Numbered from the stretch's first letter, positions 1 through 7,672 are shown. The stretch is 13,644 nucleotides of DNA from an uncultured Oscillospiraceae bacterium (GCA_944385065.1 CALWVX010000026.1:1-13644); one strand, 5' to 3'. A program made the numbers and translations. Notes: a model not told the origin generated them from the letters alone.

Positions 1-39
1 GCCGAGTATGCCCAGCTGGTGTGCTCCCTGATGGTGTGA
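1..39 (+). CDS. C-terminal tail of an upstream gene (partial)
   Basis: The first 13 codons in frame 1 read AEYAQLVCSLMV followed by TGA. A strong GC-rich hairpin starts nine bases after the stop, which is what the end of a transcription unit looks like. Too little is present to name the product. The frame shared with rpiB is also open here, so the assignment rests mainly on the hairpin placement. Confidence 0.4.
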   Translation, partial: AEYAQLVCSLMV

Positions 40-47
40 CCGACAAA

Positions 48-90
48 CCGGGAGGCCCGTGCCGACGGCGCGGGCCTCCCGGTCTGTTTC
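48..90 (+). terminator. Rho-independent-like terminator after the upstream gene
   Basis: The arms CCGGGAGGCCCG (48-59) and CGGGCCTCCCGG (71-82) pair perfectly over 12 bp around an 11-nt loop. The tail TCTGTTTC is only moderately T-rich. It lies just after the stop at 39 and before the rpiB promoter. Confidence 0.65.
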
Positions 91-105
91 CCGGCAAGCC
101 GCCCC

Positions 106-134
106 TTGCAAAAAAGGGAGAAAAGGAATACAAT
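106..134 (+). promoter_or_regulatory. Sigma-A promoter of rpiB
   Basis: A -35 box TTGCAA (106-111) and a -10 box TACAAT (129-134) are separated by 17 bp, close to consensus. Transcription would start near 141, leaving a leader of about 42 nt that contains the 150-165 palindrome. Confidence 0.65.
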
Positions 135-149
135 AAGGGGGAAATATCC

Positions 150-165
150 GGCCCGCGCGCGGGCC
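150..165. repeat. 16-bp perfect palindrome in the rpiB leader
   Basis: GGCCCGCGCGCGGGCC equals its own reverse complement. It starts about 9 nt after the predicted transcription start and ends one base before the AGAGGGAGG ribosome site. It could be an operator, or an RNA hairpin (6-bp stem, CGCG loop) that affects access to the ribosome site. The role is unknown. Confidence 0.45.
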
Positions 166-182
166 AGAGGGAGGAACCCAAT

Positions 183-623
183 ATGATCGCTATCGCTTCT
201 GACCACGGCGGGTATCAGCTGAAAGAGCATATCAAAGCTTACCTGGCCGCCAAGGGGGTCACCTGCCAGGACTTCGGCACCGACAGCACCGACAGCTGCG
301 ACTACCCCATCTTCGGCAAGGCGGCCGCCCAGGCTGTGGCCTCCGGCCAGTGTGAAAAGGGAATTGTCATCTGCACAACCGGCATTGGAATTTCCATCTC
401 CGCCAACAAGGTGAAGGGCATCCGCTGCGCCCTGTGCGGCGACGTCCTCTCCGCCGAGATGACCCGGCGGCATAATGACGCCAATATGCTGGCCATGGGG
501 GCCGGCATGGTGGGCCGGCTCCAGGCCGAGCGCATTGTGGACACCTTCCTGAACACCCCCTTCGAGGGTGGGCGCCATCAGCGCCGGGTGGACCTGATGA
601 TGGCCATTGAATCGGAGCAGTAA
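183..623 (+). CDS. rpiB: Ribose 5-phosphate isomerase B (RpiB/LacAB family)
   Basis: Cytosolic sugar-phosphate isomerase that interconverts ribose 5-phosphate and ribulose 5-phosphate in the non-oxidative pentose phosphate pathway. Some family members act on other aldose phosphates such as allose 6-phosphate. The 146-aa product has the usual family length. It begins MIAIASDHGGYQLKE with the substrate-binding D7-H8. It carries CTTGIGISISANK with the catalytic cysteine at C64 (E. coli C66) and T66, then RRHNDANMLAMGAGMVG with H97 (E. coli H99). The start at 183 follows AGAGGGAGG with an 8-nt spacer. An in-frame ATG at 21 would add 54 residues unlike the family and would cross the upstream terminator and promoter. 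The gene appears monocistronic, with its own promoter and terminator. Family assignment is firm; the true substrate could still be another pentose or hexose phosphate. Confidence 0.95.
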   Translation: MIAIASDHGGYQLKEHIKAYLAAKGVTCQDFGTDSTDSCDYPIFGKAAAQAVASGQCEKGIVICTTGIGISISANKVKGIRCALCGDVLSAEMTRRHNDANMLAMGAGMVGRLQAERIVDTFLNTPFEGGRHQRRVDLMMAIESEQ

Positions 624-637
624 TCTCCCCGAAAGCA

Positions 638-677
638 GAAAGCCCCGCCTGCGGAGGTCCGCAGGCGGGGCTTTTTC
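638..677. terminator. Bidirectional terminator between rpiB and the convergent envelope operon
   Basis: A 15-bp perfect stem (641-655 with 658-672) is followed by TTTTTC on the plus strand. On the minus strand the mirror side runs into TTTCTGCTTTC. It therefore can end both rpiB and the minus-strand operon whose last stop is at 701. Confidence 0.85.
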
Positions 678-700
678 TCATGGGAGCCGCTCCCCGGCGC

Positions 701-2377
701 TCAGCCCGGGGCGACGCTGCGAATGTAAGAGATGGTGAAGTCTCCCCGGCCCAGGTTGTCCTGAACCTGGAAATAGGCCTCCAGATCGTTGAAATGCCAC
801 CACTCAGAGGCCAGCGGCGTCAGCCCCGCGCCGGTGCAGTAGCGCTGGAGTCCTCTGGCCGGCTCACTGGCTGCCATGGAGGCGGACAGCTCCGCCTTCT
901 GCCAGGCGGTGCTGGAAAAGATGGCCACCGGGGCGGTGAAGGTGGCCGCCGCCTGACTGAGCTCATGGATGGGAGTGGGCATCTTGTACTGCTCAAAGGT
1001 GATGATCCGAACGTGCCGATAGCCGTTGGTGTACTTTTCAACGGCGGAGGTCACTTTCGCCAGCCCCACGTCCACTGCATAGCCCTGCTGGTGATTGGCC
1101 ACGCCGCCGGCGATAAACCAGGTGATCTGCCAGGGCGGGTCGGCCACCGCAGCCTTCACCTCCGGATCATTTTTGACCAGGGCGGACATGGCATTGTACA
1201 CCTTGAGCTGGAGCGACAGGGGGCGAAATCCCTCGTAGAGAATCAGGGTATTCCCCTCGGACAGGGCGGCGCGCTGGGCCTGTCCCAGCTTCTTGGCCAT
1301 GGAGTAGAGCACGGGCATCATGAATTCCGACCGATTCAGCCTGGGGTTGTATGTCCGGTCGGGATAGAACGCCTCGCCGGTGATCTCCGGGATGGACCGG
1401 CCGCAGGTGACAAACCGGGAGGAGTAGCTGTTGGTGGCGTCATAGAGGATGGAGGGGATCACATCGGGCAGATTCACCATACAGTACCGGTGTTCCACCC
1501 AGCCGTTCAGCTCGCCGTGGAGCAGCACCGTCTGCTCCTCGTCCTGATAATAGTCGGCCTCCACCGCAATGTACCACCACTCCCCGTCCTCCTGGAGCAC
1601 GGTAAAGGGAACGCCGGCAGGCAGGAGGGTAATCGCCCCATCGTTCAGGGTGGGCACCTCCGGCTCCTCCTGGACGGGCTCTTCTCCCCCGGGGAGAACG
1701 GGATCCCCCGTCCCGGGGTCGCCTGACTGATCCGGAAGCGGCTCCGACATACCAGGGCCTGTCACATTGGGATCTGTCACGCCAGGATCTGTCATGCTGG
1801 CTGCATCCTCCGAAGGCCCCGTCTCAGGGCTCTGTGTCCCATCGGTTTGGGTTCCATCCCCCTCCGGCTGGTCAGGGTCGGCCTCCTGGGGGGTGCTGCT
1901 CTCCGCCCCGGTTCCGCCGGTCTCCTGTGCCGGGGCCGCGTCGGACGCCGGATCGGACTGGCTGCCGGCGGCCTCAGTCTCCTGGGCGGCCTGCTCCTGG
2001 GCGAGAAGTGCCTCCTCCTGGGCCTTTTCCCACGCCTCCACCGCCTCCCGGGCGGCCTGCGCGTCCTCCACCGCCGCCCACAGGGGCAGCTCCACCGTGG
2101 GGAAACCGGTGGCCCCCTGGATGGGCAGCTCCAGCCCGTTATAGCTGTCGGGGAGGGCCACATTCAGGGTACGGCCCTCCTCCCAGGAGGGAGGGGCCGG
2201 TTCCGAGGGAAGCCCTCCCTTCTGGTGATCCTCCTCAGACTGATCTGTCTGTGCCTGAGAGCCGTCTCCCGTGGAAGACGAGGTGCTCTGATCCGGATCC
2301 CGCATCTGCCCGGCGGGCGCGCAGGAGGAAAACAGAAGCAGCGCCGCCGTGATCAGAGCGGTCCAACGTTTTTTCAT
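701..2377 (-). CDS. Lipoprotein with SH3-like and M15 (VanX-type D-Ala-D-Ala dipeptidase-like) domains
   Basis: Predicted membrane-anchored zinc peptidase acting on D-alanyl peptides or peptidoglycan stems outside the cell. The 558-aa protein has a lipobox (FSSC, lipidation at C19), then roughly 50 Ser/Asp/Gln-rich residues. An Ala/Glu-rich possible helix follows (about 102-136), then a Pro/Asp/Gly/Thr-rich spacer (about 137-242). An SH3-like segment lies at about 243-300 and the M15 domain at about 310-555. M15 landmarks are YEGFRP (R385, like VanX R71), NHQQGYAVD (H429 and D436, the same 7-residue spacing as VanX H116/D123) and EWWHF (E525 catalytic, H528 third zinc ligand). The usual Ser two residues before the first His is Ala. 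The second ATG (2377) is 6 nt from AAGGAG and is preferred; the ATG at 2380 adds one Met. It is the last gene of the minus operon. Zn-peptidase assignment is firm, substrate unproven. Confidence 0.8.
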   Translation of the reverse strand: MKKRWTALITAALLLFSSCAPAGQMRDPDQSTSSSTGDGSQAQTDQSEEDHQKGGLPSEPAPPSWEEGRTLNVALPDSYNGLELPIQGATGFPTVELPLWAAVEDAQAAREAVEAWEKAQEEALLAQEQAAQETEAAGSQSDPASDAAPAQETGGTGAESSTPQEADPDQPEGDGTQTDGTQSPETGPSEDAASMTDPGVTDPNVTGPGMSEPLPDQSGDPGTGDPVLPGGEEPVQEEPEVPTLNDGAITLLPAGVPFTVLQEDGEWWYIAVEADYYQDEEQTVLLHGELNGWVEHRYCMVNLPDVIPSILYDATNSYSSRFVTCGRSIPEITGEAFYPDRTYNPRLNRSEFMMPVLYSMAKKLGQAQRAALSEGNTLILYEGFRPLSLQLKVYNAMSALVKNDPEVKAAVADPPWQITWFIAGGVANHQQGYAVDVGLAKVTSAVEKYTNGYRHVRIITFEQYKMPTPIHELSQAAATFTAPVAIFSSTAWQKAELSASMAASEPARGLQRYCTGAGLTPLASEWWHFNDLEAYFQVQDNLGRGDFTISYIRSVAPG

Positions 2378-2406
2378 CATAATCTCCTTATGGTATCAGC
2401 ACGGAG

Positions 2407-2430
2407 CCGGCCCGCCTCTCAGCGGGCCGG
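2407..2430. other. Intercistronic hairpin inside the envelope operon
   Basis: A perfect 9-bp stem CCGGCCCGC / GCGGGCCGG surrounds a 6-nt loop, between the small lipoprotein and the M15 gene. No T tract follows on either strand. It is more likely an mRNA processing, stabilising or partial termination element than a full terminator. Confidence 0.45.
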
Positions 2431-2454
2431 CGGATAAGAATCCGGTCCAAGCAC

Positions 2455-3015
2455 TCACAGGACGTCCTCCACCGTCTCCACGCCGTTCTCCCGATAGGTG
2501 TAAACGGTAAATCCGTCATAGATCAGCTCCCCATCCTCGCCGGGGCCCAGGCAGCTGGGGGCGTAGGAACTGCTGATGGGGGAGCCGATGGCGGCGATCA
2601 GGTCGGAGACATTCTGCCCGATATAGCCCATGGCGGTCTCCGCGGTGGCCTCCGCGGCGGGGGCGGGGTCCTCTGCCGGCGCGGGGTCCTCCACCGGGTC
2701 GGGCTCCTCCGCCGGCTCCGGCTGAGTCTGTTCGGGCGCGTCGGAGATCACCGGGGCGGCATCCTCAGGCTGCGTCACGGCGTCGGAGACCTGGGGGGGC
2801 TCCTCCTGCTCCTGTCCGCCGTCCTGGACCGAGGCGTCAGAACCGGAGGCGGAGGCATCCTCCTCCGGCGTCCCGGGGTCCTGCTCCGAGACGCTGGACG
2901 AGGGGGCGGAGGAATCCGCTCCGCTGCTCTCCGGGGCGGAGGAACCGGCCCCGCCGCCGCAGGCGGTCAGGGTGAGCATGGCCAGGGCCAGCGCGAGTAC
3001 GAGAGTCTTTTTCAT
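2455..3015 (-). CDS. Small acidic, Pro-rich lipoprotein of unknown function
   Basis: A 186-aa predicted lipoprotein anchored on the outer face of the membrane. The signal peptide MKKTLVLALALAMLTLTAC has a clear LTAC lipobox with lipidation at C19. Residues 20-125 are low-complexity Ser/Asp/Glu/Pro, including a short EDPAPAEDPAPA repeat, and probably form a flexible tether. The last 60 residues look folded: GYIGQNVSDLIAAIG, then SCLGPGEDGELIYDGFTVYTY and ENGVETVEDVL. This is a compact pattern I associate with small clostridial lipoprotein modules but cannot name. AAGGA lies about 12 nt before the ATG, longer than usual, so translation may be weak. It sits 31 nt after the AlgX-like gene in the same operon, suggesting an accessory to surface-polymer modification. 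That role is inference. Confidence 0.75.
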   Translation of the reverse strand: MKKTLVLALALAMLTLTACGGGAGSSAPESSGADSSAPSSSVSEQDPGTPEEDASASGSDASVQDGGQEQEEPPQVSDAVTQPEDAAPVISDAPEQTQPEPAEEPDPVEDPAPAEDPAPAAEATAETAMGYIGQNVSDLIAAIGSPISSSYAPSCLGPGEDGELIYDGFTVYTYRENGVETVEDVL

Positions 3016-3046
3016 GTTACATCAAAATCCTTTCTGAACCTGTCGT

Positions 3047-4429
3047 TTATGGGCGAACGGTCCGGGCGGCGCGAAGCAGCCCGCCGTCATATTGATACAG
3101 AACCTCCGCCTCATCCGTGGCGAATTCGGCGGGGACATAGAGGGTAAAGGGAACGCCCTCCCCGGCCTCCCCTACTGGGCTGGCCTCAAAGAGGTGTTCC
3201 CCCAGCCGGAGATAGATCGGGGAATCGTCGTCCACCGGCCCGGTCAGCCTCCCCTCGATCCGCACATAGCCCGCCAGCTGGCCGTCGTCGTCGGCGGCCA
3301 GTTCAGCCCCGGCCTCCCCCTGAGGCGGCTCGCCGGTGAGCGTCCGCTCTGGAGCCGGGAAAATGGGAGCCCGGGTGGCCCACCAGTCCAGATTGCGCTC
3401 CACAATCTCCAGAATCACCGTGTCCGCCCCCGTCTGGTCCAGCAGGGACATCTGATAGGGCATGGCCCGGGAGAAGGCGGCCTGTCCGTAGGCGTCGGCC
3501 AGAAAGCTGTGGAGCAGATTGCCGAAGGAGTCCCGGAACATCAGCAGATTCCCGCTCCGGTCCGGGTTCTCCGTCTGAATAAACTGGTCCTCCGGGCTGC
3601 GGATGTCCCGGGCATAGGAGAAGGCAAAGGCCCGGTCAAAGGCCGCGTCCTCCTCCGTCCGGGTGCCGGTGGGATAGAGCATCTCATACAGGTCGCCCAG
3701 ATGGGACTCTCCCGCGTGCCAGGGGCCGCTGAAAAAGGGCTCCTGATCGTCCTTGCCCAGCGCGGAGATGATGGCGTCATGGGCCAGCGCCGCCCCCCGG
3801 ACATTCCAGTGGGAGTCGGTGCGGTAGTAGAGGACCTCCTCCCGCTCCTGAAAGGGGGAAAACAGGTCGATATAGGCCACCCCCTGCTCCTCCAGCCGGG
3901 GGATCAGCCGCTCCACATCGGACCGGTCCCCCAGGGGCTTCCCCACCTGGGGCAGATACTCCGGGTACAGGCTGGCCTTGTTGGGAGCCACCGTCACATA
4001 CAGCCGGGCGCCCCGGTCGGCGGCGTACTCCTGGAGCAGGGCCAGCGTCCGGGCCGCCCCGAAGAGCTGCCGCTCACTCAGGGGATTGGTGCGCAGATAG
4101 TCGTCCACCGTCTCCCGGTAGAACAGCCACCCCTCCCGGCCCAGGAGCACATCCTCCTGGTCGGAGACCTGGAACACCGCCGCGTCCAGTGCCGCCGAGG
4201 CGGTGATCATCTCCTGGCGGAAGGCGAAGTGGTCGGCCACGTAGTCGGTAACCTCGTCCAGTACGCCGGAATTGAAACTGCCGTCTTCCAGAAAGAGACG
4301 GGGCGGCTGGGCCAGCGTCTGATTGGCCGCCGCCTCCCCCTCGGGCAGCAGAAACATCCCCACCGAGGGAATCAGGCACACCGTCAGAAAGGCGGCTATG
4401 GCCAGGCTGGCTTTTGTCTTGGCTTTCAT
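3047..4429 (-). CDS. AlgX/AlgJ-like SGNH (DHHW-type) protein, partner of the MBOAT acyltransferase
   Basis: Likely transfers acetyl groups to an extracellular polysaccharide, receiving them from the adjacent membrane acyltransferase. The 460-aa protein has an N-terminal membrane or uncleaved signal segment (about 8-29). A DHHW/AlgX-type opening follows (NQTLAQPPR; DHFAFRQEMI; GWLFYR around 101). The SGNH catalytic elements are YYRTDSHWN with D205 and H207, and MFRDSFGN with the probable nucleophile S301. Residues 385-460 look like a beta-rich appended domain, in the place where AlgX carries a carbohydrate-binding module. GGGGGTG precedes the ATG by 6 nt. The gene begins 12 nt after the MBOAT stop, so the two are almost certainly co-translated partners. 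In known systems (AlgI with AlgJ/AlgX, PatA with PatB) the MBOAT moves acetyl across the membrane and the SGNH protein finishes the transfer. The polymer is unknown. Confidence 0.85.
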   Translation of the reverse strand: MKAKTKASLAIAAFLTVCLIPSVGMFLLPEGEAAANQTLAQPPRLFLEDGSFNSGVLDEVTDYVADHFAFRQEMITASAALDAAVFQVSDQEDVLLGREGWLFYRETVDDYLRTNPLSERQLFGAARTLALLQEYAADRGARLYVTVAPNKASLYPEYLPQVGKPLGDRSDVERLIPRLEEQGVAYIDLFSPFQEREEVLYYRTDSHWNVRGAALAHDAIISALGKDDQEPFFSGPWHAGESHLGDLYEMLYPTGTRTEEDAAFDRAFAFSYARDIRSPEDQFIQTENPDRSGNLLMFRDSFGNLLHSFLADAYGQAAFSRAMPYQMSLLDQTGADTVILEIVERNLDWWATRAPIFPAPERTLTGEPPQGEAGAELAADDDGQLAGYVRIEGRLTGPVDDDSPIYLRLGEHLFEASPVGEAGEGVPFTLYVPAEFATDEAEVLYQYDGGLLRAARTVRP

Positions 4430-4441
4430 GGTGCACCCCCC

Positions 4442-5851
4442 TCAGAACTGGAAATAGATAAAGGGATTGAAAGTGGCCCCCGCCAGGGTGAGCACGCTCA
4501 CCAGAAACAGCGCGCCGCAGCCGACGGCTGCCGCCGCGCCGTTCACCCGGTCGGAGAGGCCCCGGGTTCTGAGAACCGCCCAGCCCCTCTGGGGAATGCC
4601 GAGGGCAAACAGCACAGCGGCCAGCAGCAGAAAGGCCGACTTGGCGTCCAGCAGAGAGATCAGCGTCAGGGTGTTGGCCGGCTGAAGGGAAAAGCCGGTA
4701 AACATGGCCGAGAACATAACCCCTGCGTCGGCCAGGGTGTCCGCCCGGAACAGGGTAAAGCCCAGGATGACCACCAGCATGGTGTAAATCCGGCCCGGCA
4801 GCCCCGTCCGCAGGCGGCGGGGGATAACGTCCGCCCCCTCCAGGGTGGAAAACAGGCCGTGCCACAGGCCCCACAGTACAAAGGTCCAGTTGGCCCCGTG
4901 CCACAATCCGGTGGCAAAAAAGACAATGAACTTGTTGAGGTGAGTGCGCATCTCCCCCTTCCGGTTGCCGCCCAGGGGGATGTACAGATAGTCCCGGAAC
5001 CAGGAGCTGAGAGAGATGTGCCATCTGCGCCAGAACTCCTTGATGGAGGCGGCGGTATAGGGCAGGTTGAAGTTCTCCAGAAAGCGGAAGCCGAACAGGC
5101 GGCCCAGGCCGATGGCCATGTCGCTGTACCCGCTGAAGTCGAAGTAGATCTGCATGGTGTAGCACACCGCCCCCAGCCAGGCCAGACGGAAGTCCAGCTC
5201 CGCCGCCTCCAGGGCGAACACCGCGTCGGCAATCTCCCCCACAGAGTTGGCCAGCAGCATCTTCTTTCCAAAACCTATGATGAACCGGCGCAGGCCGGAC
5301 AGGGTCAGCTCGGGCGTCAGCTGCCGGTCCCGGATCTGATCAGCCACATCGTGGTAGATCACAATGGGGCCGGCGATGAGCTGGGGAAAGAAGGAGATGT
5401 ACAGCAGCAGCGTGCCCGGATTCCGAGTGCCCTGCTCCGGTCTCCGGTACACATCGATGACATAGCTCATCCCCTGAAAGGTGTAAAAGGAGATGCCGAT
5501 GGGCAGCACAATGCCGGTCAGGGGCAGATTGGCCTCCGTCAGCCCGTTCACCGTGGCCAGCACGAAATCCAGGTATTTGAACGTGCCCAGCAGCAGCAGG
5601 TTGGCCGCCGAGGCCAGCCCCACCGCCAGCCGGCGGTACCGTCTGCCCAGCTGGAGCCACAGGCCGAATCCATAGTTGATCAGCACGCTGACCAGCAGCA
5701 GGACCAGATAGGGCAGCTGCCCGAAGGAAAAGAAGACCAGACTGGCCAAAGTCAGCCAGGCGTTGCGCCAGGACAGGGAGGGCAGCAGACGATAGCCCAG
5801 ATAGGTGATGGGCAGGAAGAAAAACAGGAAAACGGGCGAACTGAATACCAA
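4442..5851 (-). CDS. MBOAT-family O-acyltransferase (AlgI/PatA/DltB-like), TTG start
   Basis: Polytopic membrane acyltransferase that passes an acyl group, probably acetyl, from the cytosol to an outside acceptor protein. The 469-aa product matches AlgI-family length. It opens MVFSSPVFLFFFLPITYLGY, the canonical family N-terminus, from TTG (5849-5851) placed 5 nt after a purine-rich AAAGAGAGAGAG. No ATG fits: the ATG at 5983 would add 44 residues of unrelated sequence overlapping the upstream gene. Conserved blocks are FQGMSYVIDVYR (125-136), QIYFDFSGYSDMAIG (234-248), FWRRWHISLSSWFRDYLYIPLGG (273-295) and GLWHGANWTFVLWGLWHG (315-332). H318 aligns with the catalytic AlgI His; H278 and H331 are also conserved types. 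It ends in FNPFIYFQF. It sits 28 nt after the transglutaminase-like gene and 12 nt before its SGNH partner. DltB is less likely, because no dltA, dltC or dltD neighbours are present. Confidence 0.92.
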   Translation of the reverse strand: MVFSSPVFLFFFLPITYLGYRLLPSLSWRNAWLTLASLVFFSFGQLPYLVLLLVSVLINYGFGLWLQLGRRYRRLAVGLASAANLLLLGTFKYLDFVLATVNGLTEANLPLTGIVLPIGISFYTFQGMSYVIDVYRRPEQGTRNPGTLLLYISFFPQLIAGPIVIYHDVADQIRDRQLTPELTLSGLRRFIIGFGKKMLLANSVGEIADAVFALEAAELDFRLAWLGAVCYTMQIYFDFSGYSDMAIGLGRLFGFRFLENFNLPYTAASIKEFWRRWHISLSSWFRDYLYIPLGGNRKGEMRTHLNKFIVFFATGLWHGANWTFVLWGLWHGLFSTLEGADVIPRRLRTGLPGRIYTMLVVILGFTLFRADTLADAGVMFSAMFTGFSLQPANTLTLISLLDAKSAFLLLAAVLFALGIPQRGWAVLRTRGLSDRVNGAAAAVGCGALFLVSVLTLAGATFNPFIYFQF

Positions 5852-5879
5852 GTAAGCTCTCTCTCTTTCCGTGTCAGAC

Positions 5880-7640
5880 TCAGCGCAGGTAGAGGAACCG
5901 GACCTGGCCGGGGCGGAACATGAACAAATCGTACCCTCTGCGGCCGTAGTCATAGCGGTAGCGCCACTCCAGCTGCGGGTCAAACATATAGGTCACGCCG
6001 TCCATCTCGATCTCCACCCAGCCGTGGGGATCGGAGTAGGACCCCAGATACCCCACCGCTGTCTGGGCGGGCAGACCCAGCTGCCGGGCCAGCAGGCAGA
6101 ACAGGGCGGAATAGCTGTAGCAGTTGCCCCGGCCCAGCTCCAGAAACTCGGCGGCATAGGCGGGCTCCCAGCCCACATCGCTCTGCGAGACCAGGTCCCG
6201 GCGCAGATAGGTGAAGTTGTCCCGCACATAGTTGTACAGGGCTCTCAGCTGCTCCTCCTGGGTCATGGAGCTGTCGGTGTGCTCCCGGACAATCCGGTGC
6301 AGCTGCTCGTCCAGGGAGGCGGAGCCGGTGGTGTAGCGCCCCTGGGCGTCAAAGGTGAACCCGTCCGCAGTGGTGGAGCGGAGGAACATACCGTCCTGAA
6401 CCCGGTAGAGCCACTCCCCAAAGCGGTAATAGCCGTCCGCCAGGGCGGTGGTCCCGGGCTCCACCCGGGTCCACACCTCGCCGCCGCCCTCGGCGGTGTA
6501 GTCGTGGGCCACGGTGGCCTCCATGATCTGAGTGTAGGCCCAGTGGTCCGGGGATACGTCGGGGAAGATGCGCAGGCTGCCGGACGAGGCGATGGTCTGA
6601 GCGTCCGGCTCCCGGTCCAGCAGCCGGTTGAACACCGCTGCCGCCTGAGCCCGGGTCACGGCCTCGTCCGGGCGGAAGGTGCCGTCGGGATAGCCGGAAA
6701 ACAGTCCGGCGGCCGACACGGCGCAGACCGCCTCATAGGTCGGGTCCTGAACCGGCACGTCGGAAAAGCCGGGATCCTCCCCCTGGCGCTGGGGGAGGAA
6801 TCGGCTGAGAATGACGGCCAGCTCCCCCCGGGTGATGGCATCGTCCGGGCGAAACGCCCCGCCGGGCAGGCAGTCCAGCAGCCCCATCCCGCCCAGCGTC
6901 TCCACCCCGTCGGCATACCATGCCCCCGGATCCACGTCGGAATAGGCGGCTTGGGCCGCGGAGGGCTGTTCCATCAGGGCGTAGAGCACCTGGACCGCCT
7001 CGGCCCGGGTCATGCCCCGATCCGGGTAAAACAGCCCGTCACTCGCCCCGTCCATAAAGGGGGTGTGGTCCTGCGTGTTCAGGGAGACCGTCTGAAAGGC
7101 CACAAAAGTCCGGTCCCACCAGACGGTGGTCTGCCCGGGGTCCAGATCCCGCCCCTGGGCGTCCCACCAGCCGGCGTACCCCTCGGGCAGCTCCGGAACC
7201 TGCTCGGGCAGCTGACCCGCCGGCACCTCCTCCCAGGTCTGTTCGCCCCCGATCAGATAGGTGACCTGACAGGGCCCCTGGGCGTACACGGCGTACAGCC
7301 GCAGGTCATCCGTGACGGTGAGGCGGCTGCCGGGCAGATAATCGGGGACCTCATCGGCGGATGCGTCGGCCCATCCGGCGAAGTGCCAGCTCTCCTCCCC
7401 CAGGTTGACGGTCAGCTGGGCGCTGGGCAGCGTGACGCTCTGCCCCGGCTGAACGGAATAGGCCCCCGGGGTCTTGCCCGAACCGCCGTTGGCGTCAAAG
7501 TTCAGGTGGACCGCCCCGTCCTCCTCCCCGCCCATGAGAGAATCCCAGCTCTGTGTGGACTCTGCCGCCCAGACCGTGAGCACCCCCACCATCAGCAGAG
7601 TCAGGATCAGCGCCGCAGCCCGGCTGGTCTGTTTCAGCAC
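5880..7640 (-). CDS. Secreted SLH-domain protein with transglutaminase-like cysteine protease domain, GTG start
   Basis: First gene of the operon; a 586-aa exported surface protein. The GTG start (7638-7640) lies 7 nt after AAAGGAGG and yields a clean signal peptide (LKQTSRAAALILTLLMVGVLTVWA, cleavage near AES). The in-frame ATGs at 7664/7661 would put the ribosome site inside the gene. Domain order: InlB/Listeria-Bacteroides beta-grasp repeat at about 44-120 (FDANGGSG, then LRLYAVY) and a degraded second copy at about 123-182. SLH motifs follow at about 195-227, 233-282 and 292-345, with a partial fourth at 358-381 (FRPDDAITRGELA, FRPDEAVTRAQAA). A transglutaminase-like domain spans about 445-560 with a Cys-His-Asp triad C507 (GRGNCYSYSA), H539 (DPHGWVEI) and D554 (MFDPQ). 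SLH modules normally bind pyruvylated secondary cell-wall polymer. The C-terminal domain could cleave, crosslink or only bind peptides; bacterial members of this fold are often proteases. Confidence 0.85.
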   Translation of the reverse strand: MLKQTSRAAALILTLLMVGVLTVWAAESTQSWDSLMGGEEDGAVHLNFDANGGSGKTPGAYSVQPGQSVTLPSAQLTVNLGEESWHFAGWADASADEVPDYLPGSRLTVTDDLRLYAVYAQGPCQVTYLIGGEQTWEEVPAGQLPEQVPELPEGYAGWWDAQGRDLDPGQTTVWWDRTFVAFQTVSLNTQDHTPFMDGASDGLFYPDRGMTRAEAVQVLYALMEQPSAAQAAYSDVDPGAWYADGVETLGGMGLLDCLPGGAFRPDDAITRGELAVILSRFLPQRQGEDPGFSDVPVQDPTYEAVCAVSAAGLFSGYPDGTFRPDEAVTRAQAAAVFNRLLDREPDAQTIASSGSLRIFPDVSPDHWAYTQIMEATVAHDYTAEGGGEVWTRVEPGTTALADGYYRFGEWLYRVQDGMFLRSTTADGFTFDAQGRYTTGSASLDEQLHRIVREHTDSSMTQEEQLRALYNYVRDNFTYLRRDLVSQSDVGWEPAYAAEFLELGRGNCYSYSALFCLLARQLGLPAQTAVGYLGSYSDPHGWVEIEMDGVTYMFDPQLEWRYRYDYGRRGYDLFMFRPGQVRFLYLR

Positions 7641-7672
7641 ATAACCCCCTCCTTTCCTCATCATGATTTGAA

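Noticed and set aside
21..182. 54-residue N-terminal extension of RpiB
   Set aside because: It crosses the upstream terminator and the rpiB promoter, and the family starts at MIAIASDHGG.
3092..5923. Very long plus-strand open frame (over 900 codons) antisense to the SGNH and MBOAT genes
   Set aside because: Its translation is low-complexity Gly/Gln/His/Pro-rich with no domain. GC-rich coding DNA commonly leaves the antisense frame open, and the minus-strand genes have firm family motifs.
5852..5983. Upstream ATG extension of the MBOAT gene
   Set aside because: It would overlap the preceding gene by about 100 bases with non-family residues; the TTG at 5851 gives the canonical MVFSS start and has a purine-rich ribosome site.
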